Source: Flavobacterium sp. Root901 (GTDB lineage Bacteria; Bacteroidota; Bacteroidia; Flavobacteriales; Flavobacteriaceae). From it: DNA of 64,000 nucleotides. The number at the start of each line of letters is the position of its first letter. Positions within the stretch are counted from its first letter, which is position 1. The translations under genes were made by a program, and so were the position numbers. This document shows positions 52,654 through 62,345 of this stretch, in pieces. The notes beneath the pieces are model-generated. The model saw only the letters and a program-made list of their open reading frames with translations. It searched no databases and had not been told where the DNA came from. The DNA is taken from contig NZ_LMJB01000005.1 in the NCBI RefSeq assembly GCF_001429765.1, positions 1,145,556 to 1,209,555 of the forward strand, given 5' to 3'.

Positions 52654-52747
52654 TTAAAAATTAGATTTTTAGACTTCTTAGATTTTGGACTTCTTAGATT
52701 TTAGAAGATTATCTGATAATCTAAATTTCTAAGATGTATAAGCAAGT

Positions 52748-52999
52748 CTATTTAGATTTTTTGAAAATAGAATAAATTGTGATTCCAAAACCAATTAATA
52801 CAGTTGTTGGAGCTAATCGAATACGTCTAAAACTAAAAACATCTTCATTAAAAACATTCGGATTATCACTTCCACCACCAGACATTAGAACAAATCCTAA
52901 TGCAATTACAGCGATTCCAATTAATAAAATTTTGTAATTGATACCATCAAAAAGGAATTCCTGTTTTTGCTGCTGCTCTTCTTTATTGTTGTTTTTCAT
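52748..52999 (-). CDS. DUF3098 membrane protein
   Basis: The 83-residue protein starts MKNNNKEEQQQKQEFLFDG and has two helices (about 20-38 and 60-76) joined by a hydrophilic loop SGGGSDNPNVFNEDVFSF. That is DUF3098, a conserved partner in the ftsX-uppP-truB run of Bacteroidota and of unknown function. The ATG at 52999 matches the family better than one 13 codons before it. Confidence 0.85.
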   Translation of the reverse strand: MKNNNKEEQQQKQEFLFDGINYKILLIGIAVIALGFVLMSGGGSDNPNVFNEDVFSFRRIRLAPTTVLIGFGITIYSIFKKSK

Positions 53000-53066
53000 T
53001 TTTATTCTTTTATTATAGGTCTGATCAAAGTCAGGCATTTTAAATATAAATTCTGTAATCTGAAAA

Positions 53067-53942
53067 TTAATAAAGATCGTCAGTTCTTAAATTCAGAAAA
53101 CGTTGTGTTGCAAAGTGCGTGCTTACCCATGTAATTAAAACACCTAATCCGAAAACGGCCAATAAAACCAATCCTATTAATGCTTTGTCTTCCAGGATTC
53201 CTAAACCAGGGAAATTAGTTTCTACATAGAATAATAGTGCAACTAAAGCTATGATAGCCAATAAAGCACCAAGCATTCCTAATTTTACACTGCGCGTTAC
53301 AAAAGGTTTACGGATAAAAGATTTTGTCGCGCCAACCATCTGCATGGTTTTAATAATAAATCGGTTGGAGTGAATCGATAAACGCAAAGAACTATTGATT
53401 AATAAAACAGCAATTACAGTGAGGAAACCGCTGATGATTAAAATCCACATACTTACTTTTTTGATGTTATCATTTACCAGATTTACTAATTGTTTGTCGT
53501 AAACAATGTCTTCAATCATGGTATTCTGACGTAATCCGCTTTCTATTTTAGAGATACTGTCTCTTTCAACATAATCTGCTTTTAAGTGAATGTCGTATGA
53601 ATTCAACAATGGATTTTCTCCTAAAAATGTCAGGAAATCTTCTCCAATAATATCAGTATGCTCTTTTGCCGCTTTTTCTTTAGAAACATAAGCATACGAT
53701 TTTGCAAAAGGAGCTCTTTTTAATTGTGTATTAAAAGCTTTGATAACGCTGTCATTTGCTTCATTTTTGAAGAAAACCGTCATGGCGATCTTTTCTTTAA
53801 AATCGTTTGCCAGTTTTTTAGAATTAATAATGAATAATCCCAGTACTCCCAAAAGGAATAAAACCAAGAATACACTTAATACTACCGAAAAATAAGAGGA
53901 AATTAACCTGCGTTTTTGAAATTTATCAAAGTTAGAACTCAT
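53067..53942 (-). CDS. ftsX: Cell-division ABC transporter permease FtsX
   Basis: The 291-residue FtsX has one helix (about 18-38), a large outside domain, and three further helices after about residue 165, ending with FATQRFLNLRTDDLY. With FtsE it transmits septal signals to peptidoglycan hydrolases. No ftsE lies next to it, as is common in Bacteroidota. It heads the ftsX-DUF3098-uppP-truB run. Confidence 0.92.
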   Translation of the reverse strand: MSSNFDKFQKRRLISSYFSVVLSVFLVLFLLGVLGLFIINSKKLANDFKEKIAMTVFFKNEANDSVIKAFNTQLKRAPFAKSYAYVSKEKAAKEHTDIIGEDFLTFLGENPLLNSYDIHLKADYVERDSISKIESGLRQNTMIEDIVYDKQLVNLVNDNIKKVSMWILIISGFLTVIAVLLINSSLRLSIHSNRFIIKTMQMVGATKSFIRKPFVTRSVKLGMLGALLAIIALVALLFYVETNFPGLGILEDKALIGLVLLAVFGLGVLITWVSTHFATQRFLNLRTDDLY

Positions 53943-54281
53943 AGTCTGCTTAAATTATGTGGTAAAAATAAATAAAGAATTTCTTTATTTAAAGTTATTA
54001 ACGAACTTTTATACTATAAATGTACAATTAGATATTGAATAAAAAGAATGTTTAACCGCAAAGCACGCTAAGTTTTTTAATTTCTGATTATTATAACGCA
54101 AACTTTTCAAAGCTTATTAATAAAAACTTTGTAAACCAGTGTGATGTATTTTAATATTCGTTCACCCAGTTTTTTTATTAATTACAAGTTATAAATAAGT
54201 ATTTTTAACGGCTGTAATAAGTGTTTTTACTTAATATTAAATACGTAAATTGTTATTTTATTTGTTTGTCAATGAAATAGC
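53943..54281. other. Non-coding spacer
   Basis: The region between the divergent ftsX and leuS genes is strongly AT-rich. I see no ORF, repeat family or RNA gene in it apart from the leuS promoter at its end. Confidence 0.5.
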
Positions 54282-54312
54282 TTTGCTACAATCCGCAATA
54301 AATGTAAATTTG
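54282..54312 (+). promoter_or_regulatory. leuS promoter, full Bacteroidota type
   Basis: TTTG at 54282-54285 and TAAATTTG at 54305-54312 are separated by 19 bases, the exact layout of the Bacteroidota sigma-A promoter (-33 TTTG, -7 TAnnTTTG). Transcription would start near 54320, with a leader of about 50 bases before leuS. Confidence 0.75.
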
Positions 54313-54367
54313 CGCCTTAAAACTTAGAACCTTAGTTACTCAGTAACTTAGCAACTCAAAAAAAGAA

Positions 54368-57232
54368 ATGAAATACAATCCAAACGAAATTGACGCCAAA
54401 TGGCAAAAATATTGGGCAGAAAATCAAACTTTTGCAGCAAAAAATAACTCTGAAAAACCTAAACATTATGTTCTCGATATGTTTCCTTATCCATCAGGAG
54501 CAGGATTGCATGTGGGGCATCCTCTGGGTTATATAGCATCAGATGTATATTCTCGTTTCAAAAGACATCAGGGTTTCAATGTTTTACACCCAATGGGTTA
54601 CGACAGTTTCGGATTGCCGGCAGAACAATATGCAATTCAGACAGGACAGCGTCCGGAAGATACAACACGCGTAAATATTGACGGTGGAGTAGACAAGGAA
54701 GGTAAACAAATTGCCGGATACAGAAAACAATTAGATAAAATTGGATTTTCATTTGACTGGGCGCGTGAAGTCCGCACCTCAAATCCGGATTATTATAAAC
54801 ATACACAATGGATTTTTATCCAATTGTTTAATTCCTGGTATTGCAAAAAAGAAGATAGAGCTTTTGAAATTTCAGAGCTTGTAAAAGTTTTTGAAGAGGA
54901 AGGAAATGAATTAGTCGAAGCGGTTTGCGACGACAATGTGGCAATTTTTACTGCTGCCGAATGGAATTCTTATTCTGATGATCAGAAAGAAAAAATCCTT
55001 TTACAATACAGATTAACCTATTTAGCAGAAACAGAAGTAAACTGGTGTCCGGGGCTGGGAACAGTTTTGGCAAATGACGAAATCGTAAACGGAGTTTCAG
55101 AACGCGGAGGCTTTCCTGTTATAAGAAAAAAAATGACACAGTGGAGTATGCGAATTTCTGCTTATGCCGAACGCCTGCTTCAAGGTTTAAATGATATTGA
55201 CTGGAGCGAGTCTATTAAAGAATCTCAAAGAAACTGGATTGGAAAATCAGTTGGCGCAATGGTTACTTTTCATGTAAAAAATCATGAGGAAGTAATTGAT
55301 GTATTTACAACCCGTCCTGATACAATCTTTGGAGTAACATTTATGACTTTGGCACCAGAACATGATCTGGTTGCTAAAATTACAACTCCGGAACAAAAAG
55401 AAGCAGTTGAAGCCTATATCGAAAAAACGTCAAAACGTTCTGAGCGTGAACGTATGGCAGATGTGAAAACCATTTCGGGAGTATTTACAGGGGCTTATGC
55501 AGAACATCCGTTTACAAAAGAACCAATTCCGGTTTGGATTGGCGATTATGTTTTGGCAGGTTACGGAACAGGTGCTGTAATGGCGGTTCCTTGCGGAGAC
55601 GAAAGAGATTACGCTTTCGCTAATTTCTTTAAAGGTCAAAACGGAATGAAAGAAATCAGAAATATTTTTGCTAATGTAGACATTTCTGAAGCTGCTTACG
55701 GATCAAAAGATAATGTTGAAATCGCTAACTCTGATTTCTTAAACGGTTTAAATTATAAAGAAGGAACTAAAAAAGCCATCGCTAAATTAGAGGAAATCGG
55801 ACAAGGAAAAGGAAAAACCAATTACCGTTTGCGTGATGCCGTATTTTCTCGCCAGCGTTATTGGGGAGAACCTTTCCCGGTTTATTATGTAAACGGACTT
55901 CCAAAAATGATTGATGCGCAGCATCTGCCAATTATTTTGCCGGAAGTAGAAAAATATTTACCAACTGAAGACGGACTTCCGCCATTAGGAAATGCTGCAG
56001 TTTGGGCTTGGGATACAAAACAAAACAAAGTAGTTAATACTGATCTGGTTGACAATGTTTCTGTTTTTCCTTTAGAATTAAACACAATGCCGGGCTGGGC
56101 AGGAAGTTCTTGGTACTGGATGCGTTATATGGATGCACATAATGAAAAAGAATTTGCATCGAAAGAAGCTTTAGCATACTGGCAAAATGTAGATTTATAT
56201 ATAGGAGGAAGCGAACACGCAACCGGACATTTATTGTATTCTCGTTTCTGGAATAAATTCTTAAAAGACAAAGGTCTTGCCCCAACCGAAGAACCATTCA
56301 AAAAACTGATTAATCAGGGAATGATTTTGGGTACTAGTGCTTTTGTTTATAGAGTAGAAGGAACAAATAGTTTTGTTTCTAAAAATAAAATAGGAGATCA
56401 GAAAGTACAGCCAATTCACGCTGACGTTTCAATGGTAAACTCTTCTGATGAATTGGATATTGAAAAATTCAAAGCTTGGAGAGAAGATTACGCCGATGCA
56501 GAATTTATTTTAGACGATAACGGAAAATACATTGTAGGCCGCGAGGTTGAAAAAATGTCAAAATCGAAATATAATGTAGTTACACCAGATGATATTTGTG
56601 CAGAATACGGTGCCGATACATTGCGTTTGTACGAAATGTTCTTAGGTCCGTTGGAGCAGGCAAAACCTTGGAATACTGCTGGTATTTCGGGAGTATTTGG
56701 TTTCCTTAAAAAACTTTGGAGATTGTATTTTGATGATAACGGTTTAATTGTAAACAATGATGAACCAACAAAAGACAACTTAAAATCGTTACATAAAACA
56801 ATTAAAAAAGTAGCGGATGATATTGAGAATTTCTCTTTCAATACTTCGGTTTCTCAGTTTATGATTTGTGTAAACGAATTGTCTTCTCAAAATTGTCATT
56901 CAAGAGCGATTTTAGAGCCGTTAGCCATTTTGGTTTCGCCTTATGCACCGCATATTGCAGAAGAATTATGGTCACAGTTAGGACATACAACTTCTATTTC
57001 TGAAGTTCCGTTCCCAATTTTTGACGAAAAACATTTAATTGAAACGAATAAGGAATATCCGGTTTCTTTCAATGGAAAAATGCGTTTTACAATCGAATTG
57101 CCTTTGGATTTAACCGCTGCACAAATCGAAGAAATCGTAATGAAAGACGAAAGAACACAAAAACAATTAGATGGCAGAACGCCAAATAAAGTGATTATCG
57201 TTCCCGGAAAAATAATTAACCTTGTGGGTTAA
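54368..57232 (+). CDS. leuS: Leucyl-tRNA synthetase
   Basis: The 954-residue class I enzyme has the HIGH motif as HVGH (PYPSGAGLHVGHPLGY, near residue 46) and KMSKS in VEKMSKSKYNVV near residue 720. An editing CP1 domain includes TTRPDTIFGVTFM. It is longer than the E. coli enzyme (860) because of an insert near residues 170-215, typical of Bacteroidota. It charges tRNA-Leu. It is a single gene with its own promoter and a terminator-like hairpin behind. Confidence 0.96.
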   Translation: MKYNPNEIDAKWQKYWAENQTFAAKNNSEKPKHYVLDMFPYPSGAGLHVGHPLGYIASDVYSRFKRHQGFNVLHPMGYDSFGLPAEQYAIQTGQRPEDTTRVNIDGGVDKEGKQIAGYRKQLDKIGFSFDWAREVRTSNPDYYKHTQWIFIQLFNSWYCKKEDRAFEISELVKVFEEEGNELVEAVCDDNVAIFTAAEWNSYSDDQKEKILLQYRLTYLAETEVNWCPGLGTVLANDEIVNGVSERGGFPVIRKKMTQWSMRISAYAERLLQGLNDIDWSESIKESQRNWIGKSVGAMVTFHVKNHEEVIDVFTTRPDTIFGVTFMTLAPEHDLVAKITTPEQKEAVEAYIEKTSKRSERERMADVKTISGVFTGAYAEHPFTKEPIPVWIGDYVLAGYGTGAVMAVPCGDERDYAFANFFKGQNGMKEIRNIFANVDISEAAYGSKDNVEIANSDFLNGLNYKEGTKKAIAKLEEIGQGKGKTNYRLRDAVFSRQRYWGEPFPVYYVNGLPKMIDAQHLPIILPEVEKYLPTEDGLPPLGNAAVWAWDTKQNKVVNTDLVDNVSVFPLELNTMPGWAGSSWYWMRYMDAHNEKEFASKEALAYWQNVDLYIGGSEHATGHLLYSRFWNKFLKDKGLAPTEEPFKKLINQGMILGTSAFVYRVEGTNSFVSKNKIGDQKVQPIHADVSMVNSSDELDIEKFKAWREDYADAEFILDDNGKYIVGREVEKMSKSKYNVVTPDDICAEYGADTLRLYEMFLGPLEQAKPWNTAGISGVFGFLKKLWRLYFDDNGLIVNNDEPTKDNLKSLHKTIKKVADDIENFSFNTSVSQFMICVNELSSQNCHSRAILEPLAILVSPYAPHIAEELWSQLGHTTSISEVPFPIFDEKHLIETNKEYPVSFNGKMRFTIELPLDLTAAQIEEIVMKDERTQKQLDGRTPNKVIIVPGKIINLVG

Positions 57233-57252
57233 TATTTAAATTTCAAATATTA

Positions 57253-57295
57253 AAAATTCCAAATTCCAATTTGTTGGGGTTTGGATTTTTTTTTC
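57253..57295 (+). terminator. Likely terminator of leuS
   Basis: The imperfect stem AAATTCCAAATTCCAA / TTGGGGTTTGGATTT, with G-U pairs, is followed by a run of eight or nine T. It is a decayed version of the hairpin behind the antiporter gene. Confidence 0.65.
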
Positions 57296-57369
57296 GTTGT
57301 ATTTACCCTGAAAAATAACCCCATTTTATGCTGTAGAGACACACTGCATTGCGTCTAACGTTTCGTATT

Positions 57370-57654
57370 TTAACGCAAAGGGCACAAAGGTTTTTTGGCA
57401 AAGTTCGAGGAGTTTTTTTATTTGAGAAGCCAAAGAACGCAAAGCTTTTTCTCCAATCTTGTCAGTCTGAGCGAAGTCGAAGACCACGCAAGTAGCTCGA
57501 CAAAGATTGGCAATTTAGTTTGCGGAGTTTCTTGCGTGGTCTTCGACTTCGCTCAGACTGACAAGATTGGAGAAAAAGCTTTGCGACTTAGCGTCTTTGC
57601 AAGCAAAATAACCTAGCGTACTTTGCGAAAAACTCTCTGCGCCCTTTGCGTTAA
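57370..57654. repeat. Large palindrome with 55-bp perfect arms
   Basis: The inner arms 57438-57492 and 57531-57585 are exact reverse complements over 55 bases, around a 38-base centre. Outside them, imperfect complementarity continues to TTAACGCAAAGGGC at 57370 and GCCCTTTGCGTTAA ending at 57654. The arm contains GTCAGTCTGAGCGAAGTCGA, shared with the element at 8047-8112, and the centre contains GCAAGTAGCTC, shared with that at 36705-36807. No transposase is present. Confidence 0.9.
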
Positions 57655-57777
57655 AAACCCGGAAACATTGGAATTTGGAATTTAATATTTAAAATTTTAA
57701 AAACCACTGTAACATTTTAATAGTTTACGTATCCAAAGGGCGGATCCGATTAAATTAACAACTTAAAACTATTAAAA

Positions 57778-58626
57778 ATGAAAAAGTATCTCATCTTAAT
57801 TATAGCGTTATTATTCTCGGCACTATGTCTCAATGTTTTTGCACAAACAAAATCATATCCTTTTGAAGTTGTTAAAACAGGAAAAGGAAAACAATCTATT
57901 GTATTTATTCCCGGATTTGCTTCTTCTGGCGAAGTGTGGAATGAAACTAAAGCAAGTTTCGAAAAAGATTTTACCTGTTATACACTTACAATGGCCGGAT
58001 TTGCAGGAGCAAAACCACAGCCAAATCCTTCATTTGAAAACTGGAAAAATGAAATAGCCCGTTATATCAAAGACAATAAAATCGAAAAACCAATTTTAAT
58101 AGGCCATAGTATGGGCGGCGGATTGGCACTTGCAATTGCTGCAGATTATCCGGAATTAATTGGTAAAATTGTTATTGTCGATGCGCTCCCTTGTTTAGCG
58201 GCTTTGACAGATCCATCTTTTAAGTCAAAAGAAAACAATGATTGTTCTGCAACTGTAAATCAAATGACGGCAATGACTGAAACTCAGTTTTATGATATGC
58301 AGAAACAAACTATGCCAAGACTTTTGGCAGATGTTTCAAAACTGGAAATGGTTGTGGATTGGAGCGTAAAATCAGACCGAAAAACATTTGCTCAAATGTA
58401 TTGTGATTTCTTTAATACCGATTTGAGAGAGAAAATAGCAGCTGTAAAATGTCCGGCGTTGATTTTATTAGAATCTTATTTTATAAATTTAAAACCGGCA
58501 ATTGAAGGGCAATACGGGAAATTGAAAACTGCTGATTTTCAATATGCTGATAAAGGTCTGCATTTTATAATGTATGATGACACAGCCTGGTATATGAAAC
58601 AATTAAACACATTTTTAAAATCTTAA
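57778..58626 (+). CDS. Secreted alpha/beta hydrolase
   Basis: The 282-residue protein has a signal peptide (cut near VFAQ, residue 23). The alpha/beta-hydrolase fold includes FIPGFASSGEVW (oxyanion region), the nucleophile S111 in GHSMGGG and a likely catalytic His in KGLHFIMYDD near the end. It hydrolyses an ester or amide in the periplasm; the substrate is unknown. One base separates its stop from the ECF sigma factor, so both are in one operon. Confidence 0.88.
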   Translation: MKKYLILIIALLFSALCLNVFAQTKSYPFEVVKTGKGKQSIVFIPGFASSGEVWNETKASFEKDFTCYTLTMAGFAGAKPQPNPSFENWKNEIARYIKDNKIEKPILIGHSMGGGLALAIAADYPELIGKIVIVDALPCLAALTDPSFKSKENNDCSATVNQMTAMTETQFYDMQKQTMPRLLADVSKLEMVVDWSVKSDRKTFAQMYCDFFNTDLREKIAAVKCPALILLESYFINLKPAIEGQYGKLKTADFQYADKGLHFIMYDDTAWYMKQLNTFLKS

Positions 58627-58627
58627 A

Positions 58628-59101
58628 ATGGAATTCGAAAATATCTACAAAACCTATTGGGATAGAATTTTCAGGCTTTGCATGGGTTTTGTGAACGATT
58701 ATGATGCAGCTCAGGATCTGGCTCAGGAAACTTTTATAATTGTCTGGCAGAAACTGGAAACATTTAGAAATGAATCTTCTATTGGAACATGGATTTTCAG
58801 GATTGCATCAAACAATTGTCTGAGGCAAATTGAAAAACAAAAGCGTTTTCCAAAATCAGAACTTCCCATTCATCTTTCTGAAGAAAAGCAAATTTCGCTT
58901 GAACCGCAGATTCAGTTTTTATACCAATGTATCGCCGAATTACCGGAAACAGAACGAATCATTATTTCATTAGAATTAGAAGATGTAAAGCAGGCAGAAA
59001 TTGCAAAAATCGTTGGTCTTTCTGAAGCCAATGTGCGGGTGAAAATTCACAGGATTAAAGAAAAACTGACTCAAAAATTTAAAGAAAATGGACAACGATA
59101 A
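58628..59101 (+). CDS. ECF-type RNA polymerase sigma factor
   Basis: The 157-residue sigma-70 family protein has region 2 (about 5-70; YDAAQDLAQETFIIVWQKL, then GTWIFRIASNNCL) and region 4 (about 95-150; LEDVKQAEIAKIVGLSEANVRVKIHRIKEKL). It should direct RNA polymerase to a small regulon. The next gene overlaps by 14 bases and encodes a membrane protein that is the natural candidate anti-sigma. Confidence 0.92.
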   Translation: MEFENIYKTYWDRIFRLCMGFVNDYDAAQDLAQETFIIVWQKLETFRNESSIGTWIFRIASNNCLRQIEKQKRFPKSELPIHLSEEKQISLEPQIQFLYQCIAELPETERIIISLELEDVKQAEIAKIVGLSEANVRVKIHRIKEKLTQKFKENGQR

Positions 59102-59684
59102 AAATATAGATTTTAAAGATTTATGGAAAAAACAATCCGTAAGCCGGCCAGACATGCAGGATTTGCTGGCAAGATTAAATAAATTTAAAAAAGCCGGAGT
59201 GCGAAGTTTATGGATTATGAATATTTTGCTTTTTGCAACCAGTGCCTTTATTGTTTTTGTATGGATTTATTATCAGCCGCAGTTTATTTCGACTAAAATT
59301 GGAATCATATTTACCATTCTTGCCATGGTAATTTATTTATTTGCTTACAATAAGTTGTCGACTCGGTACAAAAATATAGAAGCCACACAAAGCAACCACG
59401 AATACTTGCAAAACCTGATTTTGATTAAAAAGAAAATGCAGTTTTTGCAGACCAAAATGCTCAGTTTTTATTTTATACTGCTGACAATTGGAATTTGTCT
59501 GTACATGTATGAATATGCAAGCCGAATGTCATTTTTAGGCGCTGGATTAACATACGGAATAACTTTACTTTGGATGGGATTAAACTGGTTTTACATTCGC
59601 CCGAAACAAATTAAAAAACAGCAGGCAAAAATAAATTGTTTGATTGAAAAGTTTGAAGAAGTCAATCATCAATTAGAATCATAA
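59088..59684 (+). CDS. Membrane protein, candidate anti-sigma partner
   Basis: The 198-residue protein has a soluble N-terminal part (about 1-38; FKDLWKKQSVSRPDMQDLLARLNKFKKA), four helices (about 40-60, 65-85, 120-140 and 145-165) and a short helical tail. It has no zinc anti-sigma motif. Its overlap with the sigma gene and the membrane location suggest it restrains or tunes the sigma factor; this is inferred from position only. Confidence 0.65.
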   Translation: MDNDKNIDFKDLWKKQSVSRPDMQDLLARLNKFKKAGVRSLWIMNILLFATSAFIVFVWIYYQPQFISTKIGIIFTILAMVIYLFAYNKLSTRYKNIEATQSNHEYLQNLILIKKKMQFLQTKMLSFYFILLTIGICLYMYEYASRMSFLGAGLTYGITLLWMGLNWFYIRPKQIKKQQAKINCLIEKFEEVNHQLES

Positions 59685-59686
59685 AA

Positions 59687-59720
59687 AAGAAAGCTTCGTA
59701 GTACTACGAAGCTTTTCTTT
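59687..59720 (+). terminator. Rho-independent terminator
   Basis: A perfect palindrome AAGCTTCGTAGTACTACGAAGCTT (the arms are 59691-59702 and 59703-59714) with A-rich and T-rich sides. It closes the hydrolase-sigma operon. Confidence 0.8.
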
Positions 59721-59766
59721 ATCCAAAAACAAAAAAATTAAACTCTAACCTTTAAAATTTTATAAT

Positions 59767-60165
59767 TTATAGAGGAAAAACATAAGGGCTCACCACCGCT
59801 ACAATAATTCCGTCATTGTTTGCTGTTGCAGTTAATTCTTTAACAACATTCCCGCCTGCGTAAATTTTAACTGTTATGGTCTGTCCCGGCGTTCCGCCAA
59901 GACCACTTACGTTAAGTGACACACCGTTTGTGCCTGCATCAGCTGTGAATTCTTTAGTCCACGGAAGTGCATTAATATCTTCATTAAGTGCATTGCCGCC
60001 TTTTTCGATGTATGTTGCATCAAGTTGTCCGGCAAAATTTCCTGTTACTTCATATTTAATATCTCTTGAAGCTGCGCTGCCATTGTCATCATTGTCACTG
60101 CTGCAGGAAACTACTGTAAAAGCAAGGGTTAATACAACTGCTAAAGTTTTCAAAATAGACTTCAT
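59767..60165 (-). CDS. Small lipoprotein, MmpS-like fold
   Basis: The 132-residue protein has a lipoprotein signal peptide (lipobox VVSC, about C21) followed by a Ser/Asp/Asn-rich linker, then one domain with IKYEVTGNFAGQLDATYIEKGG and LPWTKEF and a final strand pair. That pattern (a YEVTG strand, an aTY strand and a PW turn) is like MmpS-type proteins, which assist RND lipid exporters in actinobacteria. I give the likeness without certainty. It is monocistronic. Confidence 0.68.
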   Translation of the reverse strand: MKSILKTLAVVLTLAFTVVSCSSDNDDNGSAASRDIKYEVTGNFAGQLDATYIEKGGNALNEDINALPWTKEFTADAGTNGVSLNVSGLGGTPGQTITVKIYAGGNVVKELTATANNDGIIVAVVSPYVFPL

Positions 60166-60309
60166 AATAAATTCTTTAATAATTAATTTTCCTTTGAAAC
60201 AAAGCTACGGGCTTATTAGAAAGGTATCAATACCTGATAAAAGGCATTTTGAATTACCTGATTTCAGGTAAAAGTCAAAAGATTCTTTTTTTAAAGTTTT
60301 TTAATTTGA

Positions 60310-60317
60310 TAAATTTG
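60310..60317 (+). promoter_or_regulatory. Bacteroidota -7 promoter element for the TPR kinase
   Basis: TAAATTTG fits TAnnTTTG and lies 15 bases before the ATG at 60333. It makes earlier in-frame starts (60249) unlikely. Confidence 0.5.
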
Positions 60318-60332
60318 GACAAATACCACTAT

Positions 60333-62345
60333 ATGAAGAGAATCTATTTTTTTGCCTTATTTCTATTTTTATCAGCCGCAGCACATTCACAGATTATTCT
60401 TTCTCTAGACGACGATTCTGTTTATATTGACAGTATTGCAAAAATTACCAAAAACACAAAGTCGGACAGTTTAAAAAGCCTTTACAGTTTTAGATTATCG
60501 AAACTGTACTTAATGGTTCAGGATGTCAAAAAATCAAAAGAATATTTGGCGCAGGCTAACCGGCTTAAAACACGATTTCCTTTTTTAAACGATATTGCCA
60601 TTTATTATAATTCTTCTTCTTACTTAGAAAAAGGCGATATCAACGGTTTTGAAAAAGAACTTCTTAAAGCAAATGAAAAGCTTAAAAAATATTATAATAC
60701 AGATGCTTACCGGCTTCGCGCTGTAATTTTACAGAATTACGGCATTTTGCAGCAGCGAAAGAATAATGAAAAAGCATACATGAAAATTTTAGTTAATGAA
60801 GCGATTCCGACTGCCAAAAGAAGCCGTGATTATGAACTTATAAGCGGTCTGTACAAAGCAGTTGCTATTATTTTTATGAACTCAGACGAACGCGAAAAAG
60901 CCAGCGAATATTTAAGCGAAGCGCAAAAATATATTGAAAGGGCAATGAAAAAAACGCCAACGCTTGCCGAATCAAAAATGGAAACTTATATTATTAATGC
61001 AGAAAATCTGATTGAGTTAAAACATTTTTATGATGCGGGAAAAATACTGGATAAAGCATTTTCTACTTTAAAAGATTATCCCGAATCGAATTTAAATGAT
61101 TCCTATTATTATTCAGAAGGATTATATTATGCAAGCGTGAACAAAACGGCAGAAGCTTTGGAAAGTTATGGGAAAGGGATAGTTTCGGCAAAAAAACATC
61201 AAAATCAACTTGCTTTAAACCGATTAAAATTTGCCGAATATCTAGTGCTTTTTAAACTGAAAAATTATGCTAAAGCAAAAGCCAATCTGGATTATCTATT
61301 GGAAAATACCGATATTATCGCAGACAAAAAGAATTACTACAATGAAATGGCAAAGGTTTATAATGCCACAAAAGAATATGACAAAGCTTATTTTTATTCT
61401 CATAAATACAATATTATAAATGACAGTTTAAACAATACGAAGTTTAAAACTGAAATTGTAGAGCTTGAAGCAAAATATAAAAAAGCCGAAAGCGAAAAAA
61501 AAATCACTTTGCTGCAGTCCCAAAATGAAAAAGCAGCGTTGATGGTCAATAACAACTGGCTTAATTCAGTGCTTTTTGCAGTATTGTCTTTCCTTTTATT
61601 CCTTACTGTTTTGTTCTTGTGGGTTTTCAATAAAAACCAAAAAAAGCTGAGTATTCAAAAAGAAATTAATCATACGCAGGAATTAAAGGCTTTTGAAAAC
61701 CGGCATAAATTATCTGTTTCAAAAGCTTTGATTCAGGGAGAAGAGATCGAAAGAAAAAGAATTGCCAGAGATTTACATGACGGATTAGGAAGTATGCTTT
61801 CCAGTTTAAAAATTCATCTAAATCTGGCTAAAAAAGAAAATGCCGAAACGGTTAACGGCGTTGATACGCTGCTGGATAAATCGATTAAAGAACTTCGGAA
61901 TATTTCGCAGAATTTAATGCCCGAAACTTTGCTGGAATTGAGTTTAGAACATGCTTTAAGAGATTTGTGCGCTGCAAATTCTAATGCAGTTACTAAAATT
62001 GAATTTCAATATTTAATTAAAAAATCAAAATTGTCTAAGAATGACGAAATCATGATTTACAGAATTATTCAGGAGCTGCTGAATAATGCTTTAAAATATG
62101 CTAAAGCTTCTCAGGTTCTGGTTTCCTGTTCGCAAAATAAAGATGTTTTTTTTATTACAGTCGAAGATAACGGAGTTGGTTTTGACGTTTTGGACGTAAA
62201 AAACAAAAACGGAATGGGATTAAAAAACATTAAAAACCGTGTAGAATTTTTAAACGGAAAATTAGAAATAGACAGTAAAATAAATCAGGGAACATCAGCT
62301 TATATTGAGTTAACCGTAATTAAAGAAAATCAGGAAAATGAGTAA
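60333..62345 (+). CDS. TPR-containing sensor histidine kinase
   Basis: The 670-residue kinase has a signal peptide (about 1-19), a periplasmic alpha-helical TPR region (about 30-390), one helix (about 410-430), a HisKA_3 dimerisation domain with the phospho-His in IARDLHDGLGSMLSSL (about residue 478), and a HATPase domain (EDNGVGFD, GMGLKNIKNRVEFL). This is the NarL/DegS-like class that signals to LuxR-type regulators. Its stop overlaps the response-regulator start by 8 bases. The ATG at 60333 is chosen for the signal peptide and promoter. Confidence 0.9.
   Translation: MKRIYFFALFLFLSAAAHSQIILSLDDDSVYIDSIAKITKNTKSDSLKSLYSFRLSKLYLMVQDVKKSKEYLAQANRLKTRFPFLNDIAIYYNSSSYLEKGDINGFEKELLKANEKLKKYYNTDAYRLRAVILQNYGILQQRKNNEKAYMKILVNEAIPTAKRSRDYELISGLYKAVAIIFMNSDEREKASEYLSEAQKYIERAMKKTPTLAESKMETYIINAENLIELKHFYDAGKILDKAFSTLKDYPESNLNDSYYYSEGLYYASVNKTAEALESYGKGIVSAKKHQNQLALNRLKFAEYLVLFKLKNYAKAKANLDYLLENTDIIADKKNYYNEMAKVYNATKEYDKAYFYSHKYNIINDSLNNTKFKTEIVELEAKYKKAESEKKITLLQSQNEKAALMVNNNWLNSVLFAVLSFLLFLTVLFLWVFNKNQKKLSIQKEINHTQELKAFENRHKLSVSKALIQGEEIERKRIARDLHDGLGSMLSSLKIHLNLAKKENAETVNGVDTLLDKSIKELRNISQNLMPETLLELSLEHALRDLCAANSNAVTKIEFQYLIKKSKLSKNDEIMIYRIIQELLNNALKYAKASQVLVSCSQNKDVFFITVEDNGVGFDVLDVKNKNGMGLKNIKNRVEFLNGKLEIDSKINQGTSAYIELTVIKENQENE

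Noticed and set aside
57395..57616. 73-codon ORF
   Set aside because: It crosses the large palindrome and encodes its arms in both directions.
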